NCBI GenBank assembly: GCA_022784805.1
Contig: JALFYG010000282.1
Location: 1-15,116, forward strand
Length of the DNA stretch: 15,116 nucleotides
Direction: 5' to 3'
DNA from: Spirochaetales bacterium
GTDB taxonomy: Bacteria; Spirochaetota; Spirochaetia; Sphaerochaetales; Sphaerochaetaceae
The notes beneath the pieces are model-generated. The model was not told where the DNA came from. It did not search any database and saw only the letters and a list, made by a program, of their open reading frames with translations. Shown piece after piece: positions 1-6,827 of the stretch (positions are counted from its first letter, which is position 1; each line of letters begins with the position of its first letter). The position numbers and the translations under genes were made by a program.

Positions 1-2
1 AT

Positions 3-1007
3 TTACAGATTGATTATCTGGTCCCAAACATTGTCCAAGACAGGAATTCCCTCTTCCATGTTTCTGCGTCTTGTTGCCAAAGAGTTCTGTCCTGGGTATC
101 TGACAGCCTTTCCTTCGACAGCAGGAACAGAGGAAGCGACATCTTCGATGACTCTCTTGATAGCATCCTCAACAAACTCTGCAGAGTTGAATCTTTCAGG
201 ATCGATGGCAATAAGAACCTGAGAGAGGCCATACTCGTCACTGCTCATCTTTCCAATGTCTGTTACAGTGTTTCCTCCTGCGAGAATTGAAGCGATCAAA
301 TCCAGAAGGATAGACATTCCACTTCCCTTCCAATATCCCACAGGGAGAACTCTCCAAGTCTTTTCAATGGCAGCAGGATCTGTTGTCATGTTGCCTTCTT
401 CATCAAAGCCGCCAGGAACAGGAAGCTGCTTTCCCTCGAACTTAGTCATCTCTATCTTTCCATAGCTGAACTGGCTCATGGCGCTGTCCAAGACTATGTG
501 TTCACCATTCTTTCTAGGCACTGACATAACAAAAGGGTTGTTTCCGATTCTTCTGTCTTTTGCACCCCAGGCTGGCATATTAGGCTGAGTATTTGTCCAG
601 CAGATGCCGATCATCCCCTGGTCTGCTGCCTGCCAGCCATAGTATCCACCTCTCATCCAGTGGTTTGTATTCTTAATGGCTACAAGGCCGATTCCAAATT
701 CCTTTGCTAGTTCCACTGCCCTGTCCATTGCCTTCTTTGCATTGACCATGCCAAGGGCAAGATGGCCGTCCCATTTCTCATAAGCACCGAAGGAATCTAC
801 CTTCTCAGCCTCTGCCTTTGGATCGATATATCCCTTGTCGATATATGAAACAACACGTGGGAATCTATTGACTCCATGGGAATAGACACCGTCTGCACTG
901 TTCTGTGCAAGGATTGTTCCAGCAAGAACAGCATCCTCTTCAGGTACTCCTCTTCCTGTCAATTTATCAGCAAAAACCTTTACCAACTCTTCAAATTTAA
1001 TATTCAC
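3..1007 (-). CDS. dlgD: 2,3-diketo-L-gulonate reductase (Ldh/YiaK family oxidoreductase)
   Basis: This cytosolic NAD(P)H-dependent reductase belongs to the malate/L-lactate dehydrogenase-like family. E. coli YiaK/DlgD reduces 2,3-diketo-L-gulonate in ascorbate and sugar-acid breakdown. The 334-aa product nearly matches the 332 aa of E. coli YiaK from memory, and shares its blocks YSHGVNRFPR (41-50, with the presumed catalytic His44), NHWMRGG (about 116-122), GICWTN and GYWKGSGMS. The start is GTG at 1005-1007, preceded by AAGGAGG (minus strand) with a 4-nt gap; no better in-frame start lies upstream. The stop sits 2 nt from the window edge, so downstream operon genes cannot be seen. It diverges from a LacI-type repressor, and a YiaL homologue lies behind that repressor, as expected for a yiaK-yiaL type pathway. 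I am confident of the family. The exact substrate (2,3-diketogulonate versus a related alpha-keto acid) is inferred from the close motif match. Confidence 0.9.
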   Translation of the reverse strand: MNIKFEELVKVFADKLTGRGVPEEDAVLAGTILAQNSADGVYSHGVNRFPRVVSYIDKGYIDPKAEAEKVDSFGAYEKWDGHLALGMVNAKKAMDRAVELAKEFGIGLVAIKNTNHWMRGGYYGWQAADQGMIGICWTNTQPNMPAWGAKDRRIGNNPFVMSVPRKNGEHIVLDSAMSQFSYGKIEMTKFEGKQLPVPGGFDEEGNMTTDPAAIEKTWRVLPVGYWKGSGMSILLDLIASILAGGNTVTDIGKMSSDEYGLSQVLIAIDPERFNSAEFVEDAIKRVIEDVASSVPAVEGKAVRYPGQNSLATRRRNMEEGIPVLDNVWDQIINL

Positions 1008-1037
1008 AGTCCCTCCTTCGGCACTGAAACATTTTTG

Positions 1038-1067
1038 TTGTCATGTAACCGATTACATGGTTATAAT
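1038..1067 (+). promoter_or_regulatory. Promoter of the lacI-yiaL operon (TTGTCA-N18-TATAAT)
   Basis: The -35 box TTGTCA is at 1038-1043 and a perfect -10 box TATAAT is at 1062-1067, with an 18-nt spacer. The operator at 1042-1059 fills the spacer, so repressor binding should block polymerase. The predicted start is near 1074, giving a leader of about 40 nt before the regulator's ATG. Confidence 0.75.
1042..1059. promoter_or_regulatory. LacI-family operator (CATGTAACCGATTACATG)
   Basis: This is an 18-bp inverted repeat with a central CG; eight of nine base-pair positions are symmetric (TGTAAnCGnTTACA type). The form is typical of LacI/GntR-like repressors. It lies in the plus-strand promoter spacer and over the predicted minus-strand transcript start, so one bound dimer could repress both directions. 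The adjacent LacI-type regulator is the obvious ligand-responsive binder, which is inference. Confidence 0.8.
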
Positions 1068-1091
1068 ATTGTTGGTTTTGAACTATGTCAA
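1063..1091 (-). promoter_or_regulatory. Promoter of dlgD (TTGACA-N17-TATTAT)
   Basis: On the minus strand the -35 box TTGACA lies at 1086-1091 and the -10 box TATTAT at 1063-1068, with a 17-nt spacer. The predicted transcript start is near 1056, inside the palindromic operator at 1042-1059. The -10 box overlaps that of the opposite promoter. The near-consensus match makes this convincing by sequence alone. Confidence 0.8.
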
Positions 1092-1114
1092 ACTTTTTTT
1101 AAAGGAGATTGCGT

Positions 1115-2098
1115 ATGTCTGCGACGATTAGGGATATTGCAAGGGAGGCTGGAGTCTCCACAGCAACTGTTTCCAGGGTCCTTAATTCCAGTGTCCATGT
1201 AAATGAAGAGACAAAGGAAAAAGTATTAAGTGTCGTCAAGAAACACAACTACTCTCCTTCAACAATTGCCAGGGGATTAAAGACCAAGTCCATCAAAACA
1301 ATCGCCATTGTTGTGAAGAGTTTCACAATGCTTCATCACATGCGTATTGCAGATCAGATCAATAACCACTTCTCACAGAAGGGTTATGACATAATGATGT
1401 TTGAAACAGGAATGGATGAAGAGGGAATGTCATTGTTCCTAAGAAGAATGATGGACAAATCTATAGACGGAATAATATTCATAGGATCCACATTCCAGCT
1501 TCTCTCTTCCCTTCCTGAAACAGAAACTCTCCTTGAGTCTATTCCTGTGGTCATTTCAAACGGGTGGCTTAAAAATTCTTATGGAGTATTGGTTGATGAA
1601 AAAGAAGGATCAAAAATGCTTGCAGAGCATTTGTATTCAAAAGGAAGAAGAAACCTGATATTCCTCCATAGCTCCAACACGGAATCATGCAGAAACAAAA
1701 TCATTGGTTTCAAAGAATTTGTTTCTACTAAGGAAGACGCTGTAGGAAGAGTCGTGACTATAACTGAAGAAATCTCAGAGATAGATGAAGCACTCTCTTC
1801 CATCTCTTTTGATGGTGTGGTAGCAGAAGAAGATCTTTTGGCATTGAAAGTGATGAAGATCCTGGGAAAGAGAGGAATAAGGGCACCTGAAGATGTGTCT
1901 GTGGGGGGATTCAACAACTCTATGATGTCCAGTCTTGTCACTCCCAGCCTGACCAGTGTTGACAACAAGGCAATAGAACAAGGCGTTGAATGTGCCATCG
2001 CCTTGGAAAAGATTCTTTCCTCATCCAAGGATGCTCCGAAAGAAAAGAAGATATTAAAGACTATTCCTGCAGAATTAATTGTAAGGGAAAGTACATAA
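1115..2098 (+). CDS. LacI-family transcriptional regulator of the diketogulonate module
   Basis: A 327-aa repressor. Residues 1-24 form the LacI helix-turn-helix (TIRDIAREAGVSTATVSRVLN), followed by the hinge helix region near YSPSTIARGLK. From about residue 55 comes a periplasmic-binding-protein-like effector domain with the usual GIIFIGS, VVISNG and GGFNNS blocks. I chose ATG 1115 over an in-frame TTG at 1109: AAAGGAGA at 1101-1108 gives ideal 7-nt spacing, and the protein then begins MSATIRDIA as usual in the family. It is divergent from dlgD and co-oriented with the yiaL-like gene 13 nt downstream. The operator between the genes implies autoregulation and control of dlgD. The inducer is probably a sugar acid intermediate, but nothing in the sequence identifies it. 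Confidence 0.88.
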   Translation: MSATIRDIAREAGVSTATVSRVLNSSVHVNEETKEKVLSVVKKHNYSPSTIARGLKTKSIKTIAIVVKSFTMLHHMRIADQINNHFSQKGYDIMMFETGMDEEGMSLFLRRMMDKSIDGIIFIGSTFQLLSSLPETETLLESIPVVISNGWLKNSYGVLVDEKEGSKMLAEHLYSKGRRNLIFLHSSNTESCRNKIIGFKEFVSTKEDAVGRVVTITEEISEIDEALSSISFDGVVAEEDLLALKVMKILGKRGIRAPEDVSVGGFNNSMMSSLVTPSLTSVDNKAIEQGVECAIALEKILSSSKDAPKEKKILKTIPAELIVREST

Positions 2099-2111
2099 AG
2101 GAAGGTAGATT

Positions 2112-2564
2112 ATGATTTATGACACACTGGATAGACTGGAAGAGTATTCCTCAATCGTTCCGTTTATAAAGGAAGTGGCTGAAGAGCTGAGAAGCAAGGA
2201 CTACTCTTCTCTTCCTGGAGGCGAATATAGGACAAAGGAAAACGGAATACTTATCCAGGTACAGGATTATGAGACAAACCCGAGTCCTCTGTTTGAGGTA
2301 CATAAGAAGTTCATCGACATACACAGCGTACTTATTGGTGAAGAATACTACGATGCAGCAAAGATTCTTGATAGCCTACCAGAGGGATTTGATGACGAAA
2401 GAGATATCGGATTCTTCGATAGTGCCATTGAAGTAAGAAATAAGCTTACTCCTGGAGTCTTTGTCATTTCATTTCCATATGAGCCACATAGACCGCGAGT
2501 AAGCGTAGACGGAGAGAGGAGAAAAGGTAAAAAGATTGTAGTCAAGATACCTTACGAGAAGTAA
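2112..2564 (+). CDS. yiaL: YhcH/YjgK/YiaL family (DUF386) protein
   Basis: A 150-aa cytosolic protein of the YhcH/YjgK/YiaL (DUF386) family, which has a cupin-like beta-sandwich fold. Characterised or proposed members act on sugar anomers or sugar acids; E. coli YiaL is encoded in the diketogulonate operon and YhcH/NanQ acts on sialic acid. The hallmark FEVHKKFIDIH (61-71) carries Glu62, His64 and His71, the presumed metal or substrate ligands, and a late His126 lies in FPYEPHRPRV. Length agrees with the family (about 150-155 aa). It starts 13 nt after the LacI stop with AAAGGAAGG as ribosome site, so the two genes form one operon. A strong terminator follows 6 nt after the stop. The family call is secure; the exact reaction is not. 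Confidence 0.85.
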   Translation: MIYDTLDRLEEYSSIVPFIKEVAEELRSKDYSSLPGGEYRTKENGILIQVQDYETNPSPLFEVHKKFIDIHSVLIGEEYYDAAKILDSLPEGFDDERDIGFFDSAIEVRNKLTPGVFVISFPYEPHRPRVSVDGERRKGKKIVVKIPYEK

Positions 2565-2570
2565 TGTTGG

Positions 2571-2596
2571 CCGCCTTAATAGTGAGGCGGTTTTCT
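2571..2596 (+). terminator. Intrinsic terminator of the lacI-yiaL operon
   Basis: An 8-bp stem (CCGCCTTA pairing with TGAGGCGG, one G-T pair) with a 4-nt loop is followed by TTTTCT. The U-tract is on the plus strand only. The stem also encodes the last codons and stop of the convergent slyX gene. Confidence 0.8.
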
Positions 2597-2779
2597 ATTC
2601 GCCCTCTCATCTGCAGTGACATCCATCAGGTCTTTCACCTTCTTTTTCATGTCTTCCATCTGGATCATAAGATGGGTGATCATCTTACCCTGCTCTATTA
2701 CGACTTCGTTTAATTCTGCATTTTGCTTTTCAAGATAACTAATTCTTATCTCAAGCCTGTCTAATTCATCTTCGTACAT
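2576..2779 (-). CDS. slyX: SlyX family coiled-coil protein
   Basis: A 67-aa acidic/basic coiled-coil protein. Heptad-like leucine/isoleucine spacing runs through residues 5-50, and the C-terminus is KPPHY, matching the conserved PPHY end of SlyX proteins (E. coli SlyX ends PPPHY, about 72 aa). The molecular function of SlyX is unknown; the name comes from its position next to slyD in E. coli. ATG 2777-2779 is preceded by a moderate AAGGTGA about 10 nt upstream. The gene stands alone, convergent with yiaL (6-nt window between stops, inside yiaL's terminator) and divergent from the WYL regulator. The conserved tail makes the call firm despite the small size. Confidence 0.85.
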   Translation of the reverse strand: MYEDELDRLEIRISYLEKQNAELNEVVIEQGKMITHLMIQMEDMKKKVKDLMDVTADERANRKPPHY

Positions 2780-2921
2780 GACTCTATTATCACCTTCTTC
2801 TTTCTCCAGAACAAGGTATCATTTTATTTTTGGTTATATGGCGATTTCAAAGTCCCAAAAGCATCTAAACCTCAAAACAGCAGTTATTACTCATTTTGTT
2901 GCAGAATGTTTCATTTTTTAT

Positions 2922-2949
2922 TTGAATATCAATATTTTGTTGCTATACT
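2922..2949 (+). promoter_or_regulatory. Probable promoter of the WYL regulator (TTGAAT-N16-TATACT)
   Basis: The -35 box TTGAAT is at 2922-2927 and the -10 box TATACT at 2944-2949, with 16-nt spacing. The start would fall near 2956, giving a very short leader that begins at the ribosome site AAGGAG (2957-2962). The rest of the gap to slyX (2780-2921) is AT-rich and shows no clear element. Confidence 0.5.
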
Positions 2950-2969
2950 TACAGAAAAGGAGACAAGTC

Positions 2970-3929
2970 ATGAAAGGAGAAAGGGTTGCTCAGCTTGAAT
3001 TACTACTCAGATCTCATCCAGAAGGCTTGAGAAGAGCAGAAATTGCAAGAAGATTAGGTGTCCACAGATCTACTATCTCCAGATACGTAGAAGACCTCTC
3101 TCAGCATATCGACATCTATGAAGAAAACAATCTGATCAAGATAAAAGAAGGGGATGAAGATTCCCCGATGGAGCTCTCCGTCTATGAATCTTTGGCATTC
3201 AACATGTCTGCCGAGGCTCTCGCTTCCTCTGTCTCCATGCAGAATCCTCACCTTGCATCAGGACTGAGAAAGATTGCCATGAATATGCGCTCCTATGCAC
3301 CTAAGATCAGTGACAATATCTTTGTTCTGGCAGATGCAATCGATAAGAAAATTGAAGAGAGTATGATTGAGACTTCCTCTTACAACAAGGTATTGGAGGT
3401 CTTGATAGACTGCTGGGTGTCTGGAAGAATTGCCAAGATAACCACCAGCATTCCTGAAAAAGAAGAAATCGAAATCGCTCCTTACTTTATCGGGTTCTCC
3501 GACAATCCTGACGGAAGAAAACCGATGACGGTTACAGGAAGACTTAGACATACTAAAGATATAATCACACTAAATATCGAGACCATAATCTCTGTTCAGA
3601 TGCTGAATGAGACTTACACCATCCCAGATAACCTTAAGCCTTTCACAAAAAAGGAAAAAGAAGACTCATATGATGCCATCGATATGATTCCAATGGTGCT
3701 CAAAGTTAAGGAAAAGAGTGCACTCAACTCCTTCTCCACCCTTGTTCACGATAAACCTGAGATAATTGAGAACGAAAACGGGGAAATGATATGCAATATC
3801 AGAGTCGAAAACTCCATCGAGTTATATCTGAGACTGGTCCAGTGTGGTACAAGCGTAGAAATACTTGCTCCTAAATCACTAAGAAAGAAATATGTCTCTG
3901 AGTTAAAGAAAATTCTTGAAATGTATTGA
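2970..3929 (+). CDS. WYL-domain (YafY/PafC-like) transcriptional regulator
   Basis: A 319-aa cytosolic DNA-binding protein. Residues 5-42 form an N-terminal winged helix-turn-helix (GLRRAEIARRLGVHRSTISRYV). A divergent WYL-like beta-rich domain occupies roughly 140-240. The end (LYLRLVQCGTSVEILAP then SLRKKYVSEL) is typical of the WCX extension of this family. WYL proteins sense ligands such as nucleotides, nucleic acid or small effectors and activate or repress nearby genes. The open frame extends 64 codons further upstream, but that stretch is low-complexity and lacks a ribosome site, whereas ATG 2970 has AAGGAG at 7 nt. It is divergent from slyX and convergent with the mgl operon, so its target is not evident. 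WYL assignment is moderate because the WYL motif itself is not well preserved. Confidence 0.72.
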   Translation: MKGERVAQLELLLRSHPEGLRRAEIARRLGVHRSTISRYVEDLSQHIDIYEENNLIKIKEGDEDSPMELSVYESLAFNMSAEALASSVSMQNPHLASGLRKIAMNMRSYAPKISDNIFVLADAIDKKIEESMIETSSYNKVLEVLIDCWVSGRIAKITTSIPEKEEIEIAPYFIGFSDNPDGRKPMTVTGRLRHTKDIITLNIETIISVQMLNETYTIPDNLKPFTKKEKEDSYDAIDMIPMVLKVKEKSALNSFSTLVHDKPEIIENENGEMICNIRVENSIELYLRLVQCGTSVEILAPKSLRKKYVSELKKILEMY

Positions 3930-3946
3930 TTGAGAGTCAACTATAA

Positions 3947-3970
3947 ATCCCCTCGAAAAGAGGGGATATT
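3947..3970. terminator. Bidirectional hairpin terminator between the WYL regulator and the mgl operon
   Basis: A perfect 8-bp stem, ATCCCCTC/GAGGGGAT, has the 5-nt loop GAAAA. It sits 17 nt after the plus-strand stop and just 3 nt after the minus-strand small-protein stop (3971-3973). T-rich but interrupted tracts follow on both strands, so it probably serves both convergent units. Confidence 0.65.
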
Positions 3971-4156
3971 TCATTGTTTTCCAAAGAGATAAAATACTCC
4001 GGTAGCTTCCAGGATTATCAGGATTACTACAACGGCCAGAATAAAAATGCCTATCCCTATAATCCAATCGATGGTCTTCAAGGAGAGGTGGACATGACTG
4101 TACCACTCCTCCTTGATACTTTGCCAACGTTTCTTCTTTTTCTCTTTATCTGTCAT
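3971..4156 (-). CDS. Small single-pass membrane protein coupled to mglC
   Basis: I do not recognise a named family. The 61-aa product has a lysine-rich, cytosol-facing N-terminus (TDKEKKKKRWQ), then an amphipathic stretch and one strongly hydrophobic helix at about 30-52 (IIGIGIFILAVVVILIIL), ending in a short tail GVFYLFGKQ. Its ATG overlaps the mglC stop as ATGA (4153-4156), the classic arrangement for translational coupling. A hairpin terminator follows its stop at once, so it is the last cistron of mglBAC. The arrangement argues for a real gene making a small inner-membrane accessory of the sugar transporter (assembly, stability or regulation), which is inference. Spacing, composition and terminator make a chance frame unlikely. 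Confidence 0.75.
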   Translation of the reverse strand: MTDKEKKKKRWQSIKEEWYSHVHLSLKTIDWIIGIGIFILAVVVILIILEATGVFYLFGKQ

Positions 4157-5178
4157 TTCTTAGCGATGTACTTTCTGATGTCGAGAGCAACAGCGACAAC
4201 GATGACAACACCCTGCACAACGTAGTTGTAGTATGGGTTGACGCCCAAGAACTGGAGAACGATCTTCAAGAGCTCGAATACCAAGACACCAACGAGGATT
4301 CCTGATACTGTACCGATACCACCAGTTGTTGAGACACCACCGATTGTACAACCAGCGATAGCTTCAAGTTCATAACCCATACCCATAGAAGCAGATGATC
4401 CACCTGACTTGGCAGCCAAGAGATATCCTGCTACAGCATACATGAAACCAGCTGTTGCATAGATTCTGATGAGAGTAACTGTTGTGTTTACACCAGATAC
4501 TTCAGCTGCAACTTCGTTTCCACCGATGGCATACATGTACTTTCCATGACATGTCTTGTTATAGATGAACCAGAATATTACACCGAAGAAGAGGGCGATG
4601 AAGAAGAAGTAAGGAATATAGAATCCCTTTGTTGATCCTATTCGTCCTGTGATGAGCTGGATGTACTGCTTCTGGAAGCCGCCGATTGGCTGGGCATCTG
4701 TGAATACGAGACAGATACCATAGATGATTGTCTGGGTACCGAGAGTTGCGATGAATGGTGGAACCTTCAGCTTTGCAATGATCAAACCGTTGATAAGACC
4801 AATACAGATTCCTACTGCAACTACGATAAGCAGAACAAGCCACATGCTCATTTCTGGAACGTTCTTCCAAAGTCTTCCTGTGTAGTCGCCTCTCTGAACG
4901 AGGACACCGGCGAGACATGCTGCAAGACCAACCTGTCTTCCTGCAGAAAGGTCTGTTCCCTTAGTGATGAGACATCCGGAGACACCCAATGCGATGATAA
5001 ATCTGATGGCTGTGTTGGAGATAAGGTTTCCAAGGTTTCCCCAAGAGAAGAAGTTATCTACAAAACAACCGACTATAATACTTACAATTGCCAAAAGCAC
5101 TACGATGGGGTTTGATTTGGCAACGCTCAAAGCTTTTTTGGCCCAAAGCTGTGGTTTGATACTCTTACTATTTTCCAT
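4153..5178 (-). CDS. mglC: Galactose/methyl galactoside (glucose) ABC transporter permease MglC
   Basis: The 341-aa inner-membrane permease forms the channel of the Mgl sugar importer with MglA and MglB. It is rich in hydrophobic segments (about 8-10 helices) and carries the family block RFIIALGVSGCLITKGTDLSAGRQ in pieces at about 61-84. It also has KLKVPPFIATLGT, IGGNEVAAEVSGVN, and a C-terminus GVNPYYNYVV... ending DIRKYIAKK that closely parallels E. coli MglC (336 aa, also ending in KYARKK). The start ATG 5176-5178 has AAGGAGG overlapping the mglA stop, 9 nt upstream, and mglA ends 14 nt before it, so the genes are cotranscribed. Its stop overlaps the start of the small membrane protein. 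Substrate is probably galactose and/or glucose. Confidence 0.93.
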   Translation of the reverse strand: MENSKSIKPQLWAKKALSVAKSNPIVVLLAIVSIIVGCFVDNFFSWGNLGNLISNTAIRFIIALGVSGCLITKGTDLSAGRQVGLAACLAGVLVQRGDYTGRLWKNVPEMSMWLVLLIVVAVGICIGLINGLIIAKLKVPPFIATLGTQTIIYGICLVFTDAQPIGGFQKQYIQLITGRIGSTKGFYIPYFFFIALFFGVIFWFIYNKTCHGKYMYAIGGNEVAAEVSGVNTTVTLIRIYATAGFMYAVAGYLLAAKSGGSSASMGMGYELEAIAGCTIGGVSTTGGIGTVSGILVGVLVFELLKIVLQFLGVNPYYNYVVQGVVIVVAVALDIRKYIAKK

Positions 5179-5192
5179 TTTTGCTTTCCTCC

Positions 5193-6704
5193 TTATTCAA
5201 ACTGTGTAGCAAGGGCCATGATGTTTTCCTGAGTTGCATCCTTGCCTTCCACAAATCCTGTGACTCTTCCGTCGCACATGACCATAATCCTATCTGACAT
5301 ACCAATCAGTTCTCCCATTTCGGAAGAAATCATGATAATGCTCTTTCCCTGCTTAGCCAGATCAGCGATGATACAGTAGATTTCATACTTGGCACCAACG
5401 TCGATACCTCTGGTAGGCTCATCGAGAATGAGAACGTCAGGATTATTTGCAAGCCATCTTCCAACCAATACTTTCTGCTGGTTACCACCGGAGAGTGTCT
5501 TGATTTGAGTCTTGGAAGAAGGAGTCTTGATTGCCATCTTCTTAACATTTTCCTGAACAAGATTTTCAACTTTCTTGGAGTTAATACGGATGTTCCAATC
5601 CAAATACTTTTTCAAACTTGAAATAGAAATATTATCAGCAATAGACAATACGCCCAAAATACCGGAACCACGTCTATCTTCAGTAAGCATTGCAATACCA
5701 TGGTCAATAGCATCTTTAGGTCTATTGATCTTCAATTCCTTGCCCTGATAATAGATTTTACCTGCGCTGTGGGAGCGTGTTCCAAAGAGGCCTTCCATCA
5801 ACTCTGTACGCTGAGCACCTACAAGACCTCCGACACCAAGGATTTCTCCCTTTTTAAGCTCGAAGTTAACATGTCTGAAGCTCTTTGGGTTAATAGATGT
5901 AAAGTCTTCTACTTTGAAAACAACTTCTCCAGGAACGTTTTCTCTGACAGGATAGAGATTCTTGAGCTCTCTACCGACCATCTTTGTGATGATCATGTCT
6001 GTTGTGAGATCCTTTGCATCCCAAGTGCCGATGTAGTGACCGTCACGCATGATTGTTACTTCGTCACTGATTCTCAAGATTTCATCCATCTTGTGAGAAA
6101 TATAGACAACTGCAACACCTTCAGCCTTCAAGTCTTCAATGATTCTAAAGAGAGCTTCAACTTCGTTTTGGGTAAGAGAAGAAGTAGGCTCGTCAAGAAT
6201 AAGGACTCTACAGTTAGCACTGACAGCCTTGGCAATTTCGACAGACTGCATCTGAGAAACACTGAGAGAACCAACTTTTGCCTTTGGATCAAAGTCCATT
6301 CTGACCTTCTTCAAAAGCTTGGCTGTATCCTCATACATCTTTGCATGGTCGATCATCGGAATAAAACCTAAGCCCTTCTTCATAGGATAACGACCCAAGA
6401 AGATGTTTTCTCCGATTGTTCTTGCAGGAATAGGCTGAAGTTCCTGGTGGACCATTGCAATACCTTTTTTCAAGGCATCCATAGGGTCAGTGATCACAGC
6501 CTTCTCGCCATCGATGAAGAGTTCACCTTCATCCATTTTGTAGATACCGAACATGCATTTCATCAAGGTGGACTTTCCAGCACCGTTCTCACCCATCAGA
6601 GCGTGGACCTTTCCGGGTCTCAGACGTAACTGGGCATGATCCAACGCCTTGACTCCCGGGAAGGATTTACTCACGTCATGCATTTCTAGCAAATACTCAG
6701 ACAT
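5193..6704 (-). CDS. mglA: Galactose/methyl galactoside ABC transporter ATP-binding protein MglA
   Basis: A 503-aa peripheral ATPase with two fused nucleotide-binding domains powers MglC, as usual for CUT2-class sugar importers. The first domain has Walker A GENGAGKST (38-46), Q-loop HQELQ (about 86-90), signature LSVSQMQ (147-153), Walker B RVLILDEP (166-173) and switch His204. The second has the family's degenerate P-loop (GLVGAQRTEL, 293-302), signature LSGGNQQ (404-410) and Walker B VLILDEPTRGIDVG (424-437). The first signature is SVSQ rather than SGGQ, normal for sugar MglA/RbsA types. The start ATG 6702-6704 has AAGGAGG 6 nt upstream. It follows mglB after a 123-nt gap that contains two hairpins, and precedes mglC by 14 nt. 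Confidence 0.94.
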   Translation of the reverse strand: MSEYLLEMHDVSKSFPGVKALDHAQLRLRPGKVHALMGENGAGKSTLMKCMFGIYKMDEGELFIDGEKAVITDPMDALKKGIAMVHQELQPIPARTIGENIFLGRYPMKKGLGFIPMIDHAKMYEDTAKLLKKVRMDFDPKAKVGSLSVSQMQSVEIAKAVSANCRVLILDEPTSSLTQNEVEALFRIIEDLKAEGVAVVYISHKMDEILRISDEVTIMRDGHYIGTWDAKDLTTDMIITKMVGRELKNLYPVRENVPGEVVFKVEDFTSINPKSFRHVNFELKKGEILGVGGLVGAQRTELMEGLFGTRSHSAGKIYYQGKELKINRPKDAIDHGIAMLTEDRRGSGILGVLSIADNISISSLKKYLDWNIRINSKKVENLVQENVKKMAIKTPSSKTQIKTLSGGNQQKVLVGRWLANNPDVLILDEPTRGIDVGAKYEIYCIIADLAKQGKSIIMISSEMGELIGMSDRIMVMCDGRVTGFVEGKDATQENIMALATQFE

Positions 6705-6730
6705 GCATAACCTCCTTTTTATATATATCC

Positions 6731-6765
6731 TTCTTCATCTTTCCCCCTTAGAGAAACATGAAGAA
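6731..6765 (-). repeat. Second inverted repeat in the mglB-mglA gap
   Basis: TTCTTCAT (6731-6738) pairs perfectly with ATGAAGAA (6758-6765). After one C-C mismatch, TTTC (6740-6743) pairs with GAAA (6753-6756), leaving a 9-nt loop. It lies 10 nt before the mglA ribosome site on the transcript. No U-tract follows, so it is more likely a folding or stability element than a terminator. Confidence 0.45.
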
Positions 6766-6777
6766 AGATACTATGAA

Positions 6778-6802
6778 GCGGGTGAAAGAAAATCTCACCC
6801 GC
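6778..6802 (-). promoter_or_regulatory. Intercistronic hairpin after mglB
   Basis: A perfect 8-bp G+C-rich stem, GCGGGTGA/TCACCCGC, with a 9-nt loop starts 25 nt after the mglB stop. On the transcript it is followed by TTCATAG, not a U-run, so full termination is unlikely. Such a hairpin probably blocks 3' decay or attenuates, keeping mglB (binding protein) message above mglA-mglC. The role is inferred from what is known of binding-protein operons. Confidence 0.6.
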
Positions 6803-6827
6803 CCCCAAAACTATAAGTTAGCCGGAA

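Noticed and set aside
2778..2969. 64-codon N-terminal extension of the WYL regulator
   Set aside because: Overlaps the promoter (TATACT at 2944-2949), is low-complexity, and has no ribosome site, while ATG 2970 has a good one.
5700..6371. A 223-codon plus-strand frame antisense to mglA
   Set aside because: Complementary shadow of a well-supported ATPase gene, with no start signal and no recognisable fold.
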